The position numbers and the translations under genes were made by a program. Source: an uncultured Clostridia bacterium (GTDB lineage: Bacteria > Bacillota > Clostridia > Peptostreptococcales > Anaerovoracaceae). Taken from it: a stretch of DNA of 12,481 bases. Location of the stretch: assembly GCA_938045615.1 (NCBI GenBank), contig CALIBC010000170.1, forward strand, positions 1 through 12,481, in the 5' to 3' direction. Positions 1-8,100 of this stretch are shown piece after piece. The notes beneath the pieces were generated by a model. The model was not told where the DNA came from, ran no database searches, and was given only the letters and a program-made list of their open reading frames with translations. Every line of letters starts with the position of its first letter. Position 1 is the stretch's first letter.

Positions 1-167
1 AGGCGCGGCCTGCAGGAGGAAAACGCCTTCTCCGTCATCGCGATCACATCGTCCGGTGTATACGGATCGCTGCCCTCCGTCGCGAGCGTCGATGAGCAGC
101 CTGTGAGGAGAGAGGCGCAGAGTGCGGCGAGCATGCCGCATCCTTTGATGTATCGAAATCCTGCCAT
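1..167 (-). CDS. Lipoprotein, N-terminal fragment (runs off the left edge)
   Basis: Reading the minus strand from the ATG at 165-167 gives 55 residues before the window ends. The N-terminus is a lipoprotein signal peptide: basic residues R5 and K8, a hydrophobic core (MLAALCASLL), then the lipobox LTGC with the lipidated cysteine at residue 24, followed by SS. The mature protein would be anchored to the outer face of the cytoplasmic membrane (or to the outer membrane in a diderm host). The start is supported by AAGGAGGG a few bases upstream (172-180 on the + strand as the complement) and by a promoter further up. The fragment is about 61% G+C, well above the operon to its right. I do not recognise the family: only about 30 mature residues are visible and they match nothing I know. 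The gene is divergent from the operon and probably belongs to the resident chromosome. Confidence 0.8.
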   Translation of the reverse strand, partial: MAGFRYIKGCGMLAALCASLLTGCSSTLATEGSDPYTPDDVIAMTEKAFSSCRPR

Positions 168-222
168 CGAGCCCTCCTTTTTAAAATGCAAAGAATCATT
201 GGATGCTTTTGGTCGTTGATTA

Positions 223-228
223 ATTATA
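223..228 (-). promoter_or_regulatory. Extended -10 promoter element of the lipoprotein gene
   Basis: On the minus strand the bases read TGGTATAAT: a perfect TATAAT preceded by TGn, the extended -10 pattern, 55 bases upstream of the lipoprotein ATG. A TTGACA sits further upstream (259-264 as the complement), but the 30-base spacing is too long to pair with this -10. The promoter would therefore rely on the extended -10. Confidence 0.55.
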
Positions 229-265
229 CCAAATAGATGTAGCTCATGCTATTTTATTTGTCAAT

Positions 266-629
266 ATGATAGATGTTTCAAGGTCTACAGCAGATTATTT
301 ATCTGCGAAGTTTGAGACCAATGAGCTGACTGCGCGGCATATTCTGACGGTCGCGGGCAAGGAGAAATGGGTTGCCAATAACATCAAGGGCATCCTCGTC
401 AACAAGAAATACATGGACTGCGCGAGAGTTCAAAAGATGTTCACACCAGAATTTCTCACCAAGAAATGTGGACAGGTGTCGAGCTGCTTTGAGGCTAAAG
501 TCTGGTATTTCACGGATAAGTGCAGGCGCGTCATCTACTGCTACAACAATATGCATGGTGGAGTACGTGTCTGTGGGCGCAGATAAGGGGCTGACGGCGG
601 CATTTCGTGAGGGGATGGAAGTGCGGTGA
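266..629 (+). pseudogene. Decayed large serine recombinase (C-terminal remnant, frameshifted)
   Basis: The frame opening at 266 contains GKEKWVANNIKGILVNKKY followed by QKMFTPEFLTKK. This matches the recombinase-domain signature of large serine recombinases of Firmicutes mobile elements (typically W-S-x-x-T-I-K-x-I-L-T-N-E-K-Y ... QKTFTVDFLTKK). About 35 residues later the match moves to the +1 frame: from about 553 to the TGA at 627-629 the other frame reads MVEYVSVGADKGLTAAFREG, the usual C-terminal ending of the same family. The N-terminal catalytic resolvase domain with its serine is missing, and the part between the two matching blocks is short and scrambled. This is therefore a remnant with at least one frameshift and internal loss, unable to recombine DNA. 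It marks the left side of the operon as an old mobile-element insertion site. An 85-residue antisense frame at 299-556 is only a shadow. Confidence 0.7.
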
Positions 630-747
630 GGAGGTATGGATAGCAGGAAGAAGTTCCAAAATATATTTTTCGATAAGCAGGAAAAAACTTATGTAGAAGG
701 AATTATAATATTAATATTAGAGTGATAGGTTGGAGCAAAAGTTAATG

Positions 748-777
748 TTGCTTTAATGCTTTAAATTCCACTATACA
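748..777 (+). promoter_or_regulatory. Weak candidate promoter for the operon
   Basis: TTGCTT and TATACA are separated by 18 bases. Each hexamer matches only part of the sigma-70 consensus. It is the best paired candidate I found upstream of the operon on the + strand and is listed for that reason only. Confidence 0.2.
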
Positions 778-795
778 AGAAAGACCAAGGAATAT

Positions 796-933
796 CTAAA
801 TAAAATTGTCCATCATCTTAGCGCATCCTTTTTGCTCTGCCATCGTCAATAAATCTTCCACATAGACATTACTATGTGTCTGGCTTGTTTCCTTGGGAGA
901 GTAGACATTCAACACCAATCTGATGAACTTCAT
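796..933 (-). pseudogene. Short unrecognised coding remnant, antisense to the operon leader
   Basis: The minus strand reads 45 codons from ATG (931-933) to TAG (796-798), ending EDLLTMAEQKGCAKMMDNFI, which looks like genuine protein rather than noise. The upstream part of the same strand continues in another frame (including AFHGFKLKNEVHQIGVECLL), as if one gene had been broken by a frameshift near 880. There is no ribosome binding site before the ATG. I do not recognise the family. It is best read as the C-terminal debris of a gene that once ran leftward, disrupted when the operon arrived or later. Confidence 0.25.
859..878. repeat. Small inverted repeat in the leader (7-base arms)
   Basis: CACATAG, ACATTA, CTATGTG: perfect 7-base arms around a 6-base centre, about 110 bases before the first operon gene. 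It could be an operator for a dimeric regulator, but arms this short also occur by chance, and it lies inside the antisense coding remnant. Confidence 0.2.
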
Positions 934-986
934 TTTTGAGTTTAAATCCGTGAAACGCATCTTCTGAAAATGATCTTAGGGCGTGT

Positions 987-3900
987 ATGGAGCGTTGTAT
1001 CATGAATGATTTACGATATGAACAGATAAGTATAGACGAAATAGATTTATCGGTGCGGTCATATAACGCACTTAAACGTGCGGGTATAGAAACGCTGGCA
1101 GAATTAGTAACAGCCTATGAACATGGAACGCTTCTTGATATTCGAAATCTTGGTGTGAAAAGTTATGAGGACATTAAGGAAACTATTGAAGAGATCGGCG
1201 GTAGTGGTTTTCAACTTGTGGAGGATTATGGAGAAGAGGAATCTTTTGAGCAACATGTGATTCCTGAAGCGATTGAAAATGTTTCGGTTTATGACTTGGA
1301 TATTAGTACCCGTTTACGTAATGGCCTTGTTCATAGTGGATTTGATACAGTTGGAAAAATCCTCAAAATGACTAGAGACGATATGAATTCTGTTCGAGGG
1401 ATGGGGGCAAAGACTGCAGATGAACTGAGAACTATCATACATGAAATAAACGAAGAAGGATTTGGCTATTTTGCTGATGATAGAGTGAAATGTACACCCG
1501 TAGATGAAAGAAATAAAAGAACTATAGATGCTGAGACCGTAAAGAGGCTTAAAGAAGGTTACGGTTTTAAGCCTGGATGGCTTACAGAATGGTACAATGT
1601 TACTCGATCCAGAATACAGCAAATGTTAAATAAAGGTAGAAAACGTGGAAATTGGCTGAATAGAGAAATGAATGCCTCAGATGAGGGGCTTCTTCTCAAC
1701 ATGATAGAGAAGAAAGTCGAAAGCATTGAATCTGATAAAGGAATAAAAGCGTACTTTCTTAGCAATGGTACGGGTGACTGCGCAGCCATATTTGTATCAG
1801 ACGATGAAATAAAATGCTTCTTCCTGAACATGATGCCGGAATATATACAGACCAAAATAAAAGAAAGTAGACTTGACTGTTTGTCCATGGAGGAACTTGA
1901 AATTATATCCAGTGGAAAAATTGTCTCGATTCTTAAACAGGAATATTTTTGTCCCGAGAACACAGGGAATTTTCGTCAGTTTGCCAGCAAAAGGGGGATG
2001 AGTACAGAGGAATACTGTAAATTTTTAACTGGAATGGAATATGTTACAGCACAGTCAACGGTAAATGATGAGAAGATCATTGCATTTCTGAATGCTTACT
2101 CTATTAACGGCAGACTGATGATTCCATCCAATAAGGATACACTGTGGTTTCGCTCATTTATATCCCGACATGGATATTCCATCGAGGATATAGCAGACCT
2201 TTATGGATTTGCAGAACAACAGATGGAGGGGGATGTGCAGAGGTTTTGTTCTGTGGAGGAAGATATGCAGCCATACGAGATTGATTCGAAAATCCCGGTT
2301 GAAAAAACCTTTGCAGAAAATCCACTTCTTGGAAATGAAATACTTTCAGAGGAGTGCAAAGAAAATCTGTATACGATTACAAAGAGATATATCGATGAGA
2401 GGCTGAGAGATCCTCGAAAAGAATTTCCGCTAAGGGAAAAAATGGAAATTACGCTTGCTGTTATTACTTATGCCAAAGAGTGGGATAGCAAAGATGAGAC
2501 CGGTTTCTGGAAATATATTACGACGCAATTCGGCTATAGAGATGAGATGAATCAACTTCGAGAAATACTCTGTGATTGCGTGTGGGAAGCCGCTGTGAAG
2601 AACCACAGGTGGTTTATTTCAAATGAAAAAGAATGTCAATACAAGTCTACAATTGTTGCTCATGCACTGACTACTAGAAGATCATGGATGCTGATGTATG
2701 ATTTCCTTTTTGATTTTTACAAGACAAATATGAAGTGGACGTATATTGAGGATGATCCAATTATAGAAAGAATGGTTATGGCACTGCGAAACAAGCTGAA
2801 TACAGGCGATGAGGCTGATGATGACAGGTTTGAAATCAGTGCAAAAGTTTATTCCTTCCAGGAGGGGATCCGCAAACTCATTATATACAGGACTGGATAT
2901 GCAATTAAGCTCATCTGTCATATGCTTCGCAGGATCGATGGAATAATAAACCATACAATTGCGCCAGCGCAATTGTATGTGGATGTTTTGTGTGATCAAT
3001 GGTTTGAGAGCAAGTTAAAGAGAGCAAGAGAGGATAGGAAATATGAGTCGAGTGTTTCTGTAGCAAGAAGCGTCGCGATTGATTACACGAGAATCCGTCC
3101 GGCATATATTCTACAGAATGAGACAGATGTTATTATATTATTTCCCGACATACGACTTAAAAAGACCGAATTTGAAAAAGTTGAACTTTTAGTTTACACC
3201 GGAGATGTTAATGTTGATGTCAGATCGTTAAGTTATTACGGAAATGAGCTTGGAAAAACGCTGAATGGATTTCATGTTGACGTAGATATGTGTCTGAGAA
3301 AGGGGGACGGGTCGCTTAATATCCGTATTGTTTTATCCTGTGATGACGATAAAATATATGATTCAGAGGATACTCTTTACAGGGAATATCTATGTTTTTC
3401 AAACACAAAGGAAGATGATATTCGTGATTGTGAAAAAGGTTCTTATTCTTTTTTTACAACCGAAAGTAATGTTTTTGAATTCATAGGCAGCGAAGTATCG
3501 GATATTGATGCCGGCAGCCCGTGGAAGTCATATTTTGTAAGACTTGGAGAGAATTTTGTAGTCAAATATGATGACCAGATCATAGCATTTGATCGTTCGG
3601 ATGAATCACCAGACAGTGGCATCCGAGTGATACATCCTGCGTCAGACGCGGAAGTGGTATTTACAAAGAAGGGGCATAAATACTGTGTTGTCACAAAGGC
3701 AACCGGCATTCTTCTTATATTGGATGATAAGGAAAAGCTGCGCAAGTATGTCGTGTCAATGAACGCGACGCGGCTCAGACTAGGCGACATTGCTCCGGAG
3801 GTATCAGGTACCAGCTTTATTTATACCATACCACTTCAGACGGTAGAGGATCAGACTTGTAATTTTCAGATTGTCGATTTAGAGAAAAACAGAATTATTT

Positions 3901-5129
3901 CGAGATTTTCAGTAAAAGTTATACAGGGGTTCTCCATCAATTTCAATCGGGATTTTTATTTCAGCAGCGAGGACTTTGAAGGTGCCTATGTAAATGTTGT
4001 GAGTTTGCATGGTTCGAAAAGATATGAGATTAATAGCAGCGATGAAGAGATTTCTTTTCCCTATGATGATGGAATGGTTGAACTCAAAACACCTAGGATA
4101 TATGTTAGAAATAATGAAGGGCAGGAGTGGAACAGAGGGTATACGGCATGGATAAAACAGATTAAACAGAACGAAAAAATATATATTGCGACCCCCAAGG
4201 ACTGTTCCTGCAATATGAAGCTCGGTACGGTCGATATTACGGAAGAGGCAAAGGGCTGTTTTGATTATGGCAATGCAGTGTTTGCATATTCCGGTGGAGT
4301 CGATCCAACATGGATCGATCTTATACTTACTATATCGAAAGACCGGGAGATACAGGAATACAATATCGGATGTATATCGACGACGGAACGGTTCGTAGGA
4401 GAAGTGCAATTTGACTATCATGACAGCACCCTTTTTTGGAATAAGGGCATGGGGTTCATTGGCAATCCGAATGGGCAGTTTAAGCTGCGCATAGAAACAG
4501 CGGAAGGGGCTGAGGATTATCCTCTTAACCTGAATGATGAGGTTATTGTCGGCACATCTAAACTTGCCTTAAATGAATATACGTACAGCATCGTAAAGGA
4601 GTCTGAAAATATCTTTCTGGGAGATGAGACAATTCTTGATGAGGGTACACTTTTTATAGGTGATAGAAATAACTTAAGATTCAACCAACGTATGATAGAG
4701 ATAACAAACATTACCTTTGAGGAGGGAGGGGATTTAAGAAGCGTTGATATTCGAAATACTTATATTGAACGGATAGAATATAAGGGGATTCAGTTTGTGG
4801 ACAGTGAAGAGAGAGAATGCCCTGTGTACAGCGGTGTCATGTTCTTTATGGGACAAAGCACGAGACATTATGAATTTTCCTTTGAGGACAAGATATCAGA
4901 AAAAGGATTTCAGTTATATAAAATCAATCCTGTGAAAATCGTATTTATCAACGACCATACACTGAGCATTACTAATGAGGACGGTGACGGTATCTATTAC
5001 TACAGATATTTTGACAAATCATCAGGGGAAAATCGTTACTCTATCACTGATAGAGAACCCACAATCGACAAGCAGAGATATTATTATCTGGCAGATTTAT
5101 ATACATACAGAAAGACGAGGGTGGAATAA
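987..5129 (+). CDS. Large protein with tandem RNA polymerase alpha-CTD-like modules, HTH and a long unassigned C-terminal region (candidate defence protein)
   Basis: 1380 residues. Residues 15-70 are a clear RNA polymerase alpha C-terminal-like helix-hairpin-helix domain (LSVRSYNALKRAG ... IRNLGVKSYEDI). Residues 97-157 are a second, more diverged copy (ISTRLRNGLVHSG ... VRGMGAKTADEL). Residues 180-215 look like a helix-turn-helix of sigma-region-4 type (GWLTEWYNVTRSRIQQML). Residues about 310-410 hold two related units with F-R-x-F-x-S-x-x-G-x-S-x-E at 329 and 388. Residues about 420-700 appear helical, and about 700-1380 appear beta-rich with no motif I recognise. There are no signal peptide or membrane segments, so the protein should be cytoplasmic. 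It is the first operon gene, and its TAA abuts the helicase ATG. I list the longest start; the ATG at 1002 has the better Shine-Dalgarno (GGAG, 9 bases away) and may be the true one. By position and size it could be the counterpart of DruH in Druantia type III, but I cannot show homology. A transcription regulator is the alternative. Confidence 0.85.
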   Translation: MERCIMNDLRYEQISIDEIDLSVRSYNALKRAGIETLAELVTAYEHGTLLDIRNLGVKSYEDIKETIEEIGGSGFQLVEDYGEEESFEQHVIPEAIENVSVYDLDISTRLRNGLVHSGFDTVGKILKMTRDDMNSVRGMGAKTADELRTIIHEINEEGFGYFADDRVKCTPVDERNKRTIDAETVKRLKEGYGFKPGWLTEWYNVTRSRIQQMLNKGRKRGNWLNREMNASDEGLLLNMIEKKVESIESDKGIKAYFLSNGTGDCAAIFVSDDEIKCFFLNMMPEYIQTKIKESRLDCLSMEELEIISSGKIVSILKQEYFCPENTGNFRQFASKRGMSTEEYCKFLTGMEYVTAQSTVNDEKIIAFLNAYSINGRLMIPSNKDTLWFRSFISRHGYSIEDIADLYGFAEQQMEGDVQRFCSVEEDMQPYEIDSKIPVEKTFAENPLLGNEILSEECKENLYTITKRYIDERLRDPRKEFPLREKMEITLAVITYAKEWDSKDETGFWKYITTQFGYRDEMNQLREILCDCVWEAAVKNHRWFISNEKECQYKSTIVAHALTTRRSWMLMYDFLFDFYKTNMKWTYIEDDPIIERMVMALRNKLNTGDEADDDRFEISAKVYSFQEGIRKLIIYRTGYAIKLICHMLRRIDGIINHTIAPAQLYVDVLCDQWFESKLKRAREDRKYESSVSVARSVAIDYTRIRPAYILQNETDVIILFPDIRLKKTEFEKVELLVYTGDVNVDVRSLSYYGNELGKTLNGFHVDVDMCLRKGDGSLNIRIVLSCDDDKIYDSEDTLYREYLCFSNTKEDDIRDCEKGSYSFFTTESNVFEFIGSEVSDIDAGSPWKSYFVRLGENFVVKYDDQIIAFDRSDESPDSGIRVIHPASDAEVVFTKKGHKYCVVTKATGILLILDDKEKLRKYVVSMNATRLRLGDIAPEVSGTSFIYTIPLQTVEDQTCNFQIVDLEKNRIISRFSVKVIQGFSINFNRDFYFSSEDFEGAYVNVVSLHGSKRYEINSSDEEISFPYDDGMVELKTPRIYVRNNEGQEWNRGYTAWIKQIKQNEKIYIATPKDCSCNMKLGTVDITEEAKGCFDYGNAVFAYSGGVDPTWIDLILTISKDREIQEYNIGCISTTERFVGEVQFDYHDSTLFWNKGMGFIGNPNGQFKLRIETAEGAEDYPLNLNDEVIVGTSKLALNEYTYSIVKESENIFLGDETILDEGTLFIGDRNNLRFNQRMIEITNITFEEGGDLRSVDIRNTYIERIEYKGIQFVDSEERECPVYSGVMFFMGQSTRHYEFSFEDKISEKGFQLYKINPVKIVFINDHTLSITNEDGDGIYYYRYFDKSSGENRYSITDREPTIDKQRYYYLADLYTYRKTRVE
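2952..2979. repeat. Perfect 13-base-arm palindrome inside the first operon gene
   Basis: CATACAATTGCGC (2952-2964), CA, GCGCAATTGTATG (2967-2979): two perfect 13-base arms with a 2-base centre, inside codons for HTIAPAQLYV. There is no T-run after it, so it is not a normal terminator. It could form a strong mRNA hairpin or cruciform, or bind a dimeric protein. Confidence 0.9.
5117..5124 (+). promoter_or_regulatory. Ribosome binding site of the helicase gene, inside the previous gene
   Basis: GAGGGTGG lies 5 bases before the ATG at 5130, within the last codons of the upstream gene, whose TAA (5127-5129) directly precedes that ATG. The arrangement implies translational coupling of the two large proteins. 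Confidence 0.6.
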
Positions 5130-8100
5130 ATGTTTAATCCGATGAAAGCGTCTGAAAGCATAAAGGCTGAATTCATCAGCTATGTATTGACCAGTTTTCA
5201 TATTGCAGACAGAGACTATGCCAACCAGTTTGCTGCGGAATTGAATCAAGAGAATTCTGTGGCGAAGGGGCCCTATCTTGATATTAGCGATTCCTTTGAA
5301 ATAGGAAAGAACATAGAAAGCCTGATTAAAGAGGGAGAACTTTCTCCGTTGTTCAGAGATCTCGAAAAAGAGGTGCCGGAAAACGACAAGGAGATCAAGT
5401 TGCAGAGAAAGCTGTATCTGCATCAGGAGAAAGCCATTCGAAAGATCAACCAGGAGCATAATCTGGTTGTGACAACGGGTACCGGTTCTGGCAAGACAGA
5501 GTGTTTTGTTTTGCCCATCATAAATTATCTGCTTCGGGAAAAACAGGCTGGAACCCTCTCCTGTGGTGTGCGGGCAATTTTGATCTATCCGATGAATGCA
5601 CTGGCGAACGATCAGATGAAACGCCTGCGAATGATCTTGAAGGACTATCCTGATATTACCTTTGGTGTTTACAACAGCAGCACTGAACAGAATAATGAGG
5701 ACGGCAAAAAAAAATACGGTCATATATTTAAGGATGCCAACGGTCGTGCGTTGAATCCACTTCCTAATGAAGTGTTGTCCAGAGAAACGATGCAGAATAC
5801 ACCGCCACATATTCTAGTGACGAACTATGCGATGCTTGAATACATGATGCTTCGACCGAATGACGATCAGGTGTTCTCTGGGGCGAAGTTAAAGTTTCTT
5901 ATTCTTGATGAGGCGCATATATACAGAGGCGCAACAGGAATGGAAACATCGCTGCTCCTAAGACGGTTGAAGGCCAGAATCAGTAATCCTGTGCAAGTCC
6001 GGCATATTCTTACCAGTGCAACTCTCGGAGGGAAGGAAGCGGATAAGGATATCGTTGCATTTGCTGAAACTTTGTGTGCGGCAAAATTTCAGGAGGACGA
6101 TATCATCCGATCTAACACGGTCATGCCGGAATTCCCGAATCGGATGATTGACTATCCTGTTCGATTATTTTCCGAACTTTCCAATCCGGAAAGTTCACTA
6201 AACGAAATTCTTGATGCATATCATGTGGAGTATGACAGCAGCCTCAGCGATGCAGAGACTCTGTTCGACCTGTGTATGTCCTCAACGCTGTACAAGGCGC
6301 TTCGTGAATGTGCGACCAGTCCAATGACGGTAAAGCAGATCACCTCTCGTGTCAATAGCCTCATGCCTGTTACGGAAGATGACATTGTTAATCTTATCCA
6401 TGTCGCATCTCGTGCAGAGAAGAATAAGACGGCACTTATCAAGGCAAGATATCATATGTTCGTACGTGCGCTTGAAGGTGCTTACATCACCATCGGGGCG
6501 CGGAAGAGCATCTTCCTGAATCGCTCCAAGTATACTCCAGACGGGAAATACAGAGTTTTTGAGGCGGCGGTGTGTGATGATTGCGGCCGCATCGGTATCG
6601 CCGGAAAAGAAGTGCATGGCTTCTTTGAATTCGCCCATGACAGATGGGACAAAGAGAAGGAAGTGTATCTCCTTCGCGAACAGAATGAGCGGTGGGATGA
6701 GCAGGAAGACGATGAGGATGATGCGACAGAGCAAAATGGATGTGGAAAAAATGATTTTCTGATCTGTGCAACGTGTGGAAAGATCCTTCACGAAAGCCGG
6801 AGATCAGAATTTGACTGTGATTGCGATGCTGCTAATCGTATACGAGTCAGAAAGGCTGAAGTTAAGGGGACACGAAGTGAGCATCGGTGTCCATGCTGTA
6901 ATATAGGTCATATGAAGCTGTTTTATCTTGGATACGATGCTGCTACCGCAGTGCTTGGCACGGAGCTTTTCGAACAGCTTCCGGAACACGAGGCAGTGCT
7001 CAAGAGTAAGAACAAGGAAGAACAGCCAACCGGCGGACCGTTCTCTATGGCGATTGCTTCAAAACCGGTCATTGAAACCATAAAGAAAAAAAGACAGTTC
7101 CTTTCATTCTCTGATAGTCGCAGTGAAGCGGCTTTCTTTGCGTGCTATATGACATCCTTCTATCAGGAATTCCTTCGCAGAAGGGGGATCTGGCACGTAA
7201 TTAAAGAGAATCAGGACAGCATCAACAAAAATCCTTGGGAGATCGTTATTCTTGTTGATGAACTCACATCTTACTTTGATACAAACAGGACATTTGCTGA
7301 TCCGGGCGATGACGGAAAGAAAAATCTTACTGCGGTTAGCAGACATCAGGCATGGATTGCTGTCCTAAACGAGATGGTTGGAGCCAGAAGAAGTACCAGT
7401 CTGGTATCGCTCGGAGTATTGGATTTTTCCTATAAGGGAAATAATCCACAACTCATGACAGCAGTTGCCAATAAGTACGGTAAGTCCATCGAGGATGTTG
7501 TGGCACTATTTCACCTGCTTGTGATGGATTTGGTCTATAACGGTGCGCTTGAGGGGGAAGGTGTCAATCTTACGGACGATGACCGTGAATACATATATTA
7601 TACAGCATCTCCGAGAAGATTTGTAAAATGCAAGCAGTCGGAGTCGGAGAGGAAGAAAAACGGTCTTAGCGGATGGACTCCGAGACAGAAACCGAATGGT
7701 GGTTCATTTAAGAATGGTCGTGTGAAAAGAACCATGCAAGTGCTTGGCATCGACGAAAAGGAGGCAATCGATCTGCTTTCGGATTTCTGGCATGCCGTTC
7801 TTTTGCAAAGTGAGTTCTCCATGACCCATGATAGCGGAGCAGAGTACTATATTTCAACCAACCGCTTTGTAGTGAAAGCCGGCTCTGAAGATGTGCCGGT
7901 TTATGTCTGCACGAAATGCGGTAAGACGACGATGACGAATTGTCAGGGCAAGTGTGTATCCATAAGGTGCGATGGGAAGCTGCGAAGGATTTCTCATGAA
8001 GATTTGCTGTCAGATAATCATTTCGCAAGATTGTATTCTACCGAACAGATGCGTCCGATGCATATCAAAGAACATACTGCACAGCTTGGCAGAGCGGAGC

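Larger units (their letters stand above)
630..986. other. Leader region between recombinase relic and operon; no complete gene
   Basis: About 357 AT-rich bases. A perfect TATAAT at 704-709 has no -35 partner. TTGCTT (748-753), 18 bases, TATACA (772-777) is a weak sigma-70 candidate about 210 bases upstream of the first operon gene. In the last 100 bases before 987 I see no paired -35/-10. If either candidate is used, the operon has a 5' leader of 200 bases or more. The stretch also holds an antisense coding remnant and a small inverted repeat, listed separately. Confidence 0.4.

Noticed and set aside
299..556. 85-residue minus-strand ORF
   Set aside because: Antisense shadow of the recombinase remnant, whose + strand frames match a known family.
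636..725. 29-codon ORF right after the recombinase relic, with GAGGAGG just upstream
   Set aside because: The Shine-Dalgarno is only 1 base from the ATG, the peptide matches nothing and ends in a low-complexity hydrophobic tail. It may be leftover from a second recombinase gene, but nothing supports it.
987..1460. Calling the first gene an RNA polymerase alpha subunit
   Set aside because: The alpha N-terminal assembly domain is absent, the CTD is duplicated and comes first, and over 1200 other residues follow.
4300..4319. Inverted repeat TCGATCC / GGATCGA in the first operon gene
   Set aside because: Arms of 7 bases are too short to stand out inside a coding region.
3909..4421. 170-residue minus-strand ORF and other long antisense frames inside the three large genes
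   Set aside because: They lie wholly inside genes with clear family motifs or continuous long frames on the + strand and show no protein family features.
6174..6196. Inverted repeat GAACTTTCC / GGAAAGTTC in the helicase gene
   Set aside because: 9-base arms with a short loop are expected about once by chance in 12 kb, and no T-run or context suggests a role.
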